DNA from: an uncultured Sphingomonadaceae bacterium
GTDB taxonomy: Bacteria > Pseudomonadota > Alphaproteobacteria > Sphingomonadales > Sphingomonadaceae
Direction: 5' to 3'
DNA length: 21,358 bases
Assembly: GCA_946479505.1 (NCBI GenBank)
Contig: CAMLGC010000044.1
Span: 1 to 21,358 of the forward strand
This document shows positions 15,673 to 21,358 of this stretch, piece after piece. The first letter of the stretch is position 1. Each line of letters starts with the position of its first letter. The position numbers were made by a program, and so were the translations under genes. The notes below the pieces were generated by a model. It ran no database searches and was not told where the DNA came from. It saw only the letters and a program-made list of their open reading frames with translations.

Positions 15673-15762
15673 CCCCTCCCGCTCCGCGGGAGGGGGCGGG
15701 GGAGGGCCTGTTTTTACGCGAGGGACATGCCCTCCCCTAGCCCCTCCCGCAAGCGGGAGGGG
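15673..15762. repeat. REPIN: inverted pair of GC-rich REP palindromes
   Basis: Hairpin 1 has arms CCCCTCCCGC (15673-15682) and GCGGGAGGGG (15686-15695); hairpin 2 has the same arms at 15741-15750 and 15753-15762 with a two-base loop. Each hairpin also has a tail (GGGGGAGGGCCTG after the first, CATGCCCTCCCC before the second) that are inverted copies of each other. The two REPs are thus in opposite orientation around TTTTTACGCG, the standard REPIN form. It sits between the enoyl-CoA hydratase and mmsB genes and would fold into a long stem in the operon mRNA. Confidence 0.85.
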
Positions 15763-15768
15763 AATTGA

Positions 15769-16545
15769 CTATTTCCCCGTCCACTGACCCGGGCGCTTTT
15801 CGACGAAGGCGGCCATGCCTTCCTTCTGATCCTGCGTGCCGAACAGGCCGTTGAACAGGCGGCGCTCGAACTGGACGCCCTGGCTGAGGCTCGTCTCGAA
15901 TGCAGCGTTGACCATTTCCTTGTTCGCCATCACCGCGAGCGGCGCCATGCCGGCGATCGTGGCGGCGGTCTTGACCGCTTCGTCCACAAGCTCGGCGGCG
16001 GGGATGATCCGGCTGACGAGGCCGGCGCGTTCGGCCTCCTCGGCGTCCATCATGCGGCCGGTCAAAACCATCTCCATCGCCTTGGCCTTGCCGACCGCGT
16101 GGGTGAGCCGCTGCGAGCCGCCCATGCCCGGCGAGACGCCGAGCTTGATCTCGGGCTGGCCGAATTTCGCGGTGTCGGCGGCAAGTATGAAGTCGCACAT
16201 CATCGCAAGCTCGCACCCGCCGCCCAAGGCATAGCCGGCGACCGCGGCGATGACGGGCTTGCGGGTCTGAGTGAACCGCTCCCAGCCCGAGAAATGGTTG
16301 GTGCCGTACATTTCAGCGAAGCCTTGTCGCTGCATTTCCTTGATGTCGGCGCCGGCGGCGAAGGCCCTTTCGCTACCGGTGAGGACGGCGCAGCCCTGCC
16401 CCGGATCGGCATCGAACGCGGCCAGCGCGACAAGCAATTCGTCGAGTACCTCAGCATTGAGCGCGTTCAGCGCCTGCGGGCGGTTGAGCGTAATGAGCGT
16501 GACCGCGCCGCGCTGCTCGACGAGAAGGGTCTGGTAGTCCGACAT
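15769..16545 (-). CDS. Enoyl-CoA hydratase (methacrylyl-CoA hydratase role)
   Basis: The 258-residue crotonase-fold enzyme adds water across the double bond of an enoyl-CoA; in this operon the substrate should be methacrylyl-CoA. Oxyanion-hole segments are [10 protein letters not shown] (62-71) and [15 protein letters not shown] (104-118). The two catalytic glutamates are Glu112 (GGCELA) and Glu132 ([15 protein letters not shown]), both needed for hydratase activity. The length is standard for EchA/PaaF-type hydratases. The start at 16545 has GGACGGG upstream, a moderate ribosome site. It lies between two REPINs, separating it from the hydrolase upstream and mmsB downstream, so it is co-transcribed but not translationally coupled. 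Confidence 0.92.
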   Translation of the reverse strand: MSDYQTLLVEQRGAVTLITLNRPQALNALNAEVLDELLVALAAFDADPGQGCAVLTGSERAFAAGADIKEMQRQGFAEMYGTNHFSGWERFTQTRKPVIAAVAGYALGGGCELAMMCDFILAADTAKFGQPEIKLGVSPGMGGSQRLTHAVGKAKAMEMVLTGRMMDAEEAERAGLVSRIIPAAELVDEAVKTAATIAGMAPLAVMANKEMVNAAFETSLSQGVQFERRLFNGLFGTQDQKEGMAAFVEKRPGQWTGK

Positions 16546-16566
16546 TGAGTTTTCCCGTCCTTTGAT

Positions 16567-16619
16567 GTGCTCCCGTGAAGGCGGGAGCCCAGACTGGGTC
16601 CCCGCCTTCGCGGGGACAC
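16567..16619. repeat. REPIN: inverted pair of CCCGYGAAGGCGGG palindromes
   Basis: GTGCTCCCGTGAAGGCGGGA (from 16567) continues to GCCCAG. Its inverted relative follows at once, CTGGGTCCCCGCCTTCGCGG, to 16619. The reverse complement of the second unit matches the first at most positions, so this is an inverted pair. Single units of the same class are at 1654-1684 and 11917-11936. It lies in the 79-base gap between the 3-hydroxyisobutyryl-CoA hydrolase and enoyl-CoA hydratase genes. This REP class differs from the C-rich one at 15673-15762. Confidence 0.8.
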
Positions 16620-16624
16620 ATTGC

Positions 16625-17668
16625 TTATCTTGGCGTCCACGCCTCGTCTTCGGACAAGGGCGCGAAGATCTGGTCGATCAGGTGCTCCGTCACGCCCTCT
16701 GCCGTCGCGGGATTCCACCTGGGGGCGTTGTCCTTGTCGACGATCACCGCGCGGACGCCTTCAAGGAAGTCGTGACGCTGAACGACGCGGCTCGCGACCG
16801 CGTATTCCTGTCGCATCTCGTCGGCGAAGGTCGCCATGCGCGCGCCGTCCGCGAGCAGGCGGAGCGAGACCTTCATCGTCTGCGGCGATTTTGTCGCGAG
16901 GACCGCGCGTTGCTTTGCCGCCCAGTCGCCGCCGTCCGCATCGAGCGCGGCGAGCACGTTTTCGAGGCTGTCCGAGGCGAAGAGGCGGTCGATCTCGTCG
17001 CGGTGCGCGAGAATGGCGGCTTCGGACGGCGGCACCGCGAGACCGTCCAGGATCGACTCGATCGCCTGCGGATCGGCGGCGATGCGCTGCTTGGCCTCGT
17101 CGAGCGCATCGCTCGGCAGGTAGTGCGTCGCGAGGCCTAATGCGGCGCATTCGGCGCCGTCGAGGCGGTGGCCGGTGAGCGCGAGAAACTGGCCCATGCG
17201 CCCGGGCAGCCGCGAGAGATACCAGCCGCCGCCAACGTCGGGGAACAGGCCGATGCCGGTTTCGGGCATCGCAAACCTGGTGCGCTCGGTCGCGACGCGG
17301 AAGCGGCACGGGAGCGCGATGCCGACGCCGCCGCCCATCGTGATCCCGTCCATGAACGCGACCGTCGACTTGGCGTAGGTGAAGAGGCAGTGGTTGAGAC
17401 GGTATTCGGCGCGGAAGAAGTCGCGCGCCGCCGCGCCGTCATCGCCGCCGCTCGTCGCAAGCATGCGGATGTCGCCGCCGGCGCAGAACCCCCGACCTTC
17501 GGCGTGGTCGATCAGCACCGCCTCGATGTCGAGATCGCCGCGCCACACCTCAAGCGCATCCCACATCGCGCGGCACATGCCGGTGTTGAGCGCGTGCAGC
17601 GCCTTGGGCCGGTTGAGGCGCAGGCGGCCGACGCGATTGTCGATCATGGTGAGGACATCTTGAGTCAC
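16625..17668 (-). CDS. 3-hydroxyisobutyryl-CoA hydrolase
   Basis: The 347-residue crotonase-superfamily enzyme releases CoA from 3-hydroxyisobutyryl-CoA. Its long form with a C-terminal extension, plus [13 protein letters not shown] (58-70), [20 protein letters not shown] (109-128) and [19 protein letters not shown] (134-152, with Glu136 and Asp144), are hallmarks of HIBYL-CoA hydrolases rather than simple hydratases. The GTG at 17668 is chosen: it overlaps the acyl-CoA dehydrogenase stop by four bases (GTGA), and the resulting start ([20 protein letters not shown]) matches the family; the ATG at 17647 would trim seven residues. The gene product works directly between the neighbouring hydratase and mmsB. 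Confidence 0.92.
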   Translation of the reverse strand: MTQDVLTMIDNRVGRLRLNRPKALHALNTGMCRAMWDALEVWRGDLDIEAVLIDHAEGRGFCAGGDIRMLATSGGDDGAAARDFFRAEYRLNHCLFTYAKSTVAFMDGITMGGGVGIALPCRFRVATERTRFAMPETGIGLFPDVGGGWYLSRLPGRMGQFLALTGHRLDGAECAALGLATHYLPSDALDEAKQRIAADPQAIESILDGLAVPPSEAAILAHRDEIDRLFASDSLENVLAALDADGGDWAAKQRAVLATKSPQTMKVSLRLLADGARMATFADEMRQEYAVASRVVQRHDFLEGVRAVIVDKDNAPRWNPATAEGVTEHLIDQIFAPLSEDEAWTPR

Positions 17669-18810
17669 TGCCGCGTCAGCTCGCGGCCGACGATCATGCG
17701 CATCACCTGATTGGTGCCTTCGAGGATCGAGTGGACGCGCAGATCGCGCCAGAAGCGTTCGACCGGATAGTCCATCAGATAGCCGTAGCCGCCGTGGAGC
17801 TGGAGCGCACGATCGACGACCGACGAGCCGGTGTCGGTGGCGAGGCGCTTGGCCATCGCGGCGAATTTGGTCTTGTCGGGTGCGTTCGCCGTCACCTTGG
17901 CGGCGGCGGTGTAGAGCAGCATGCGCGCGGCCTGGAGCTCGGTTTCCATGTCCGCCAGCATGAACTGCGTGTTCTGGAAATCGGCGATGGCTTTCCCGAA
18001 CTGCTGCCGGTCCTTGGTATAGGCCACCGCCTCGTCGAGGCAGCGCTGCGCGCCCCCCAGCGAGCAGGCGCCGATGTTGAGGCGGCCGCCGTCCAATCCC
18101 ATCATCGCGATGCGGAATCCCTCGCCCTCGCCGCCAACGAGGTTCTCGGCACGCACGCGGACATTGTCGAAATTGACCTGGGCGGTCGGCTGCGAATGCC
18201 AGCCCAATTTGCGCTCCTGCGCGCCGAACGACACGCCGGGCATGTCCTTTTCGAGCACGAGGCAGGAGATGCCCTTGGGCCCCTCCTCGCCGGTGCGGAC
18301 CATGCAGACATAGACCTCGTTCTCGCCGCCGCCCGAGATGAACTGCTTCGAGCCGGTGACGACGTATTCGTCGCCATCCTTGACCGCCCTGGTCTTGAGC
18401 GCCGCGGCGTCCGAGCCCGACGAGGGTTCGGTGAGGCAATAGGACGCCATCCGATCCATCGGCACCAGGCTCGGCAGGTACTTGTCCTTGACCGTTTGCG
18501 AGCCGAACCGGTCGATCATCCACGAGGCCATGTTGTGGATCGAGATGAAGGCGGATGTGGAGGGGCAGCCATAGGCCATCGCCTCCATGATGAGCGCCGC
18601 CTCGAGCCGGCCGAGCGCGATGCCGCCGCTCTCCTCGGAAACGTAGATCGCCGCGAAGCCGAGATCGGCAGCCTCCTTGATCGTGTCGCGCGGGAAGATG
18701 TGCTTTTCGTCCCACTCGGCCGCATTGGGGGTGATGCGATCGGCGGTGAACTTGCGCGCCATCTCCTGGATCGCGCGCTGGTCGTCGGTCAGGTCGAACT
18801 GGTCGGTCAT
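17665..18810 (-). CDS. Acyl-CoA dehydrogenase, isobutyryl-CoA dehydrogenase type
   Basis: The 381-residue FAD enzyme should oxidise isobutyryl-CoA to methacrylyl-CoA, passing electrons to ETF. Family blocks are YCLTEPSSGSDAAALKTRA (124-142) for FAD binding, VVTGSKQFISGGGENEVYVC (150-169), RKLGWHSQPTAQVNFDNVRV (200-219), RQQFGKAIADFQNTQFMLAD (268-287) and the catalytic base Glu364 in SILEGTNQVMRM. The assignment to the ACAD8 (isobutyryl) type rests on operon context with the valine genes and general resemblance; related short/branched-chain substrates are possible. The ATG overlaps the stop of the lipoprotein gene (ATGA), and the stop overlaps the GTG of the hydrolase. Confidence 0.91.
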   Translation of the reverse strand: MTDQFDLTDDQRAIQEMARKFTADRITPNAAEWDEKHIFPRDTIKEAADLGFAAIYVSEESGGIALGRLEAALIMEAMAYGCPSTSAFISIHNMASWMIDRFGSQTVKDKYLPSLVPMDRMASYCLTEPSSGSDAAALKTRAVKDGDEYVVTGSKQFISGGGENEVYVCMVRTGEEGPKGISCLVLEKDMPGVSFGAQERKLGWHSQPTAQVNFDNVRVRAENLVGGEGEGFRIAMMGLDGGRLNIGACSLGGAQRCLDEAVAYTKDRQQFGKAIADFQNTQFMLADMETELQAARMLLYTAAAKVTANAPDKTKFAAMAKRLATDTGSSVVDRALQLHGGYGYLMDYPVERFWRDLRVHSILEGTNQVMRMIVGRELTRQ

Positions 18811-19361
18811 GCATTGCACCGGTGGTAGCGAAGCGCGGTCGCGGGGTCGGTCTCCTCGCGCACGAGCGTCCTGCCGCCGTCGAGGAGGGTGAAGGTGGTC
18901 GTGCGGGTCCAGGTCTGGCCCTCGCCGGTGAAATCGAGATCGAGCGTGATCTTGTCGGGCGTTAGCACCGACACCTGAGTCGGGCGGCCGCGCGATTCGT
19001 AGAAGGTGAGCTTGTTCGAGGCGACGACCATCAGCCCCTTGGCGTCGTCGCGCGTCGGATCGCAATCGTTGACGCCGAGGCCCCACCGGCCGCGAAAGTC
19101 GACGGGAATTGCGTCGGCGGGCGTCGGCTCGCCGGGCGGAGTGACGTGCGGAAGCACCTCGCTCGCTTCGGGCGTGACCGCGTTCTCGGGAACCGACACT
19201 GCGGTGTTCACGACGAGCGCGTTGTCGGCGGCTGCGCTATCGCCTTCCTCGGACGGCGAGCCGCACGCGGCGAGCGCGAGAATGACGGCACCGGCGAATA
19301 ACCTGCCGAAGCGGAAACACCTCAGGCGTGAGCTATGAGAAGCGGTGGACTGATCGGTCAT
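18807..19361 (-). CDS. Lipoprotein of unknown function inside the valine operon
   Basis: The 184-residue protein has a type II signal with an unusually long N-region (20 residues, basic: SSRLRCFRFGR), hydrophobic core and lipobox LAAC (Cys33). Residues 34-85 are low-complexity, acidic then proline-rich, a probable linker. The C-terminal domain (about 86-182), starting VDFRGRWGLGVNDCDPTRDD and ending RYHRC, has alternating beta-strand character and a cysteine at each end (Cys100, Cys182) that could pair. No family is certain. It is linked by ATGA overlaps to the deacetylase gene before it and the acyl-CoA dehydrogenase gene after it. It has no evident role in valine breakdown. Confidence 0.8.
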   Translation of the reverse strand: MTDQSTASHSSRLRCFRFGRLFAGAVILALAACGSPSEEGDSAAADNALVVNTAVSVPENAVTPEASEVLPHVTPPGEPTPADAIPVDFRGRWGLGVNDCDPTRDDAKGLMVVASNKLTFYESRGRPTQVSVLTPDKITLDLDFTGEGQTWTRTTTFTLLDGGRTLVREETDPATALRYHRCNA

Positions 19362-20296
19362 TCTTTTGGCGTTTCCTTCAACACACGTTCGGCGAACAGG
19401 CGATCGGCCAGTTCGATGTCGTTCCGTTCATACCAGCGAGGTGCGGGCAGACCCTTCTGCCATGCCAGCATTTCGGTCAGCGTACCGTTGGCCGATGGCG
19501 TATCGTAGCGCGCCGCCCATGCCGCTACGGGATCGGCATAGGCCTGGTCGGCGGTGATGATTTCCCAGCCGTCTTCGCGCAGCGCCCGCGCCAGATCGTC
19601 GATGTAGAGCGCCGCCAGATCGGTTTCGTGCAGGAGCAAGACCTGCGCGGGCTGGCGGCCGATCGCCTTCTGCATCAGCGCGTCGGCGAAGTCCGCGGCC
19701 TCGACATGCGTTTCGACATACAGGGTGCGGAGCGCATCGCGATCGATCCGTTTTCCACCTTCGACCGCCTCGAGGGTGAGCGCCTCCATGTTCCAGTCGG
19801 AGCCCTCGGCCGTGACATAGCCGTTGGTCAGACCGCGTTCGGCGAGCCCCGCGCGAATGGCGTCGCGTTTCGCCTTGTCCGACTGTCCTTCGTCGAGAAA
19901 GGGATAGCGGAACCAGGGCCGAAAACCCGGCCGGCCGCGAAGCCGGTCGTCGGCACGATCGATATTCGCGAGATATGCGTCCGCCGTCATCTTCGACAGA
20001 TGCGGATGGCTGAACGAGTGGTTCGCGATGACGTGACCGGCAGCGACATAGGCGGCGATCCGCTGTTCACCATCCTGCCCGTCGGCTGTTCGCAGGTTGC
20101 CGGGATTGACGAAGAAGGCGACCTGCTCGACGCCTGCCCGCTTCAGCGCCGCAATCAGCCTGTCAGTGCGCTCGTCGGGCGTGAAGAACGCGCCGCGGGC
20201 CCGCGGCACGTCATCGAAGGTCAGCGCGATCCGCTTCTGCGCCATCGCCGGCGTCACCGCCAGCAACAGCGTCAGCAAGGCGAGGACCAACCGCAT
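19358..20296 (-). CDS. Exported polysaccharide deacetylase (NodB-like)
   Basis: The 312-residue protein has a clear Sec signal peptide (MRLVLALLTLLLAVTPAMA, cleavage before Gln20). The NodB domain follows: ALTFDDVP (24-31, Asp28 base and Asp29 metal ligand), ANHSFSHPHL (91-100, with metal ligands His93 and His97) and WFRYPFLDEG (128-137). A late LLLHETDLA could supply the last catalytic histidine. Such enzymes remove N- or O-acetyl groups from cell-wall or surface glycans; the substrate cannot be told. The ATG at 20296 is four bases after the mmsA stop, and an in-frame upstream extension into mmsA is an artefact. Its stop overlaps the lipoprotein start. Confidence 0.88.
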   Translation of the reverse strand: MRLVLALLTLLLAVTPAMAQKRIALTFDDVPRARGAFFTPDERTDRLIAALKRAGVEQVAFFVNPGNLRTADGQDGEQRIAAYVAAGHVIANHSFSHPHLSKMTADAYLANIDRADDRLRGRPGFRPWFRYPFLDEGQSDKAKRDAIRAGLAERGLTNGYVTAEGSDWNMEALTLEAVEGGKRIDRDALRTLYVETHVEAADFADALMQKAIGRQPAQVLLLHETDLAALYIDDLARALREDGWEIITADQAYADPVAAWAARYDTPSANGTLTEMLAWQKGLPAPRWYERNDIELADRLFAERVLKETPKE

Positions 20297-20300
20297 CCCT

Positions 20301-21358
20301 TCACCCCATCGTCGGGATGACGAACGCGTTCTCGCCTGTCGCGGAGCCGTCGGGCCAGCGCTGGGTGACCTTCTTGTTCTTGGTCCAGAAGCGCACGCCT
20401 TCCATGCCGTGCTGGTCGATGTCGCCGAAGCCCGAGCGCTTCCAGCCGCCGAAGGTGTGGTAGGCGACAGGCACCGGGATCGGCACGTTGATGCCGACCA
20501 TGCCGACATCGACGCGGTGCGCGAACTCGCGTGCGGCGTGGCCGTTGCGGGTGAAGATCGCGACGCCGTTGCCGTATTGGTGCTTGCTCGGAAGCTCGAG
20601 CGCGGTCTCGAAATCGGGCGCGCGGACCATCTGGAGGACGGGGCCGAAAATCTCTTCCTTGTAGCTCGTCATGTCCGGCGTGACGTGATCGAACAGGCTC
20701 GGGCCGACGAAGAAGCCTTCTTCGTGTCCCTGAAGCGTGAAGTTGCGGCCGTCCACGACCAGCTCGGCGCCTTCATCGATGCCCTTTTGGATCCAATCCT
20801 CGATCCGGCGCTTGTGCTCGGCGGTGACGACAGGGCCGTATTGCGCCTCCGCATCGGTCGAGACGCCGACGCGCAGATTCTCGATCGCGGGGATGAGCTT
20901 TTCGCGCAGCGCATCCGCCGTTTTGTCGCCGACCGGCACCACGACGGGAAGCGCCATGCAGCGCTCGCCCGCCGAGCCGAAGGCCGCACCGGCGAGATCG
21001 TTCACGACCTGATCCAAGTCGGCGTCCGGCATGACGATGCCGTGGTTCTTCGCCCCGCCCATCGCCTGGACACGCTTGCCGTTCTCGACGCCGCGCTTGT
21101 ACACATAGTGCGCGATATCGGAGGAGCCGACGAAGCTCACCGCCTTGATGTCGTCATGGTCGAGGATGGCGTCGACCATCTCCTTGTCGCCGTGGACGAC
21201 CTGGAGGATGCCCTCGGGCAGCCCGGCTTCGAGCATCAGCTCGCCGAGGCGCACCGGCACCGATGGGTCGCGCTCCGAGGGCTTGAGGATGAAAGCGTTG
21301 CCGACCGCGATCGCGACGCCGAACATCCACATCGGGATCATCGCGGGGAAGTTGAACG
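20301..21358 (-). CDS. mmsA: Methylmalonate-semialdehyde dehydrogenase (CoA-acylating), partial
   Basis: About 351 C-terminal residues of a roughly 500-residue aldehyde dehydrogenase are inside the window; the 5' end lies past the right edge, where the frame stays open (FNFPAMIPMWMFGVAIAVGN). MmsA converts methylmalonate semialdehyde plus CoA and NAD+ to propionyl-CoA and CO2, the last step of valine degradation. Typical features are FILKPSERDPSVP, the glycine-rich VSFVGSSDIAHYVYKRG, GAKNHGIVMPDADLD, and the catalytic cysteine in FGSAGERCMALPVVVPVG (codon at 20958-20960). The C-terminus, with VGINVPIPVPVAYHTFGGWK and then RSGFGDIDQHG, is characteristic of this family rather than of other semialdehyde dehydrogenases. 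It is the first visible gene of the leftward valine operon. Confidence 0.95.
   Translation of the reverse strand, partial: FNFPAMIPMWMFGVAIAVGNAFILKPSERDPSVPVRLGELMLEAGLPEGILQVVHGDKEMVDAILDHDDIKAVSFVGSSDIAHYVYKRGVENGKRVQAMGGAKNHGIVMPDADLDQVVNDLAGAAFGSAGERCMALPVVVPVGDKTADALREKLIPAIENLRVGVSTDAEAQYGPVVTAEHKRRIEDWIQKGIDEGAELVVDGRNFTLQGHEEGFFVGPSLFDHVTPDMTSYKEEIFGPVLQMVRAPDFETALELPSKHQYGNGVAIFTRNGHAAREFAHRVDVGMVGINVPIPVPVAYHTFGGWKRSGFGDIDQHGMEGVRFWTKNKKVTQRWPDGSATGENAFVIPTMG

Noticed and set aside
1..21358. Phage, plasmid, toxin-antitoxin, CRISPR or biosynthetic cluster
   Set aside because: No integrase, transposase, portal, Cas, NRPS/PKS or toxin gene is visible. The mini-Xre gene alone was considered as an antitoxin, but its neighbours (a membrane protein and a secreted hydrolase) do not look like a toxin.

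Overview
The window is high-GC DNA packed almost wall to wall with ordinary chromosomal genes. Protein-level resemblances (sphingomonad-type valine operon, FucP-type sugar transporter, short REP palindromes) suggest an alphaproteobacterium of the Sphingomonadales, probably Sphingomonas or a close relative. That placement is inferred from gene content and style; no rRNA marker is present. I see no tRNA, rRNA, CRISPR array, integrase or insertion sequence. The largest gene-free gap is about 200 bases (1589-1791), and it carries a REP-like palindrome.

Layout. (1) 1-1588, plus strand: a promoter with a tandem palindromic operator, then three genes coupled by 4-base overlaps: a four-helix membrane protein, a 68-residue Xre-type regulator and an exported alpha/beta hydrolase. 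(2) 1792-3260, plus strand: an ABHD10-like serine hydrolase overlapping a TPR protein. (3) 3349-4074, minus strand: a membrane-anchored SIMPL-domain protein, divergent from (4) gloA-gloB (4156-5308), the complete two-step glyoxalase system. (5) 5352-6163: two tandem paralogous lipoproteins with identical cysteine spacing.

(6) 6185-11909 is a sugar-acid locus arranged divergently around 8829-8928. Leftward run a FucP-type sugar/H+ symporter, a GguC/AraD1-type FAH-fold protein and a Gfo/Idh sugar dehydrogenase that is clearly broken by an internal deletion. Rightward run a lipoprotein-type aldose 1-epimerase and an IlvD/Edd sugar-acid dehydratase. Together they fit a non-phosphorylative (oxidative) pathway for L-arabinose, D-galactose or a related sugar, with its dehydrogenase step disabled here.

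(7) 11943-14615, minus strand: an MHS-family transporter with a large extra loop, followed by alanine racemase. (8) 14769-21358, minus strand: a valine-degradation operon reading mmsA (cut by the window edge), polysaccharide deacetylase, lipoprotein, isobutyryl-CoA-type acyl-CoA dehydrogenase, 3-hydroxyisobutyryl-CoA hydrolase, enoyl-CoA hydratase, mmsB. The catabolic genes cover every step from isobutyryl-CoA to propionyl-CoA. The deacetylase and lipoprotein are unrelated to that pathway yet tightly coupled inside it. Two inverted REP pairs (REPINs) sit in the operon's two non-overlapping junctions.

I did not find a convincing wholly new system. The points most worth a second look are the deletion-scarred sugar dehydrogenase, the two cell-envelope genes embedded in the valine operon, the Xre triad with its operator, and the twin cysteine-patterned lipoproteins.
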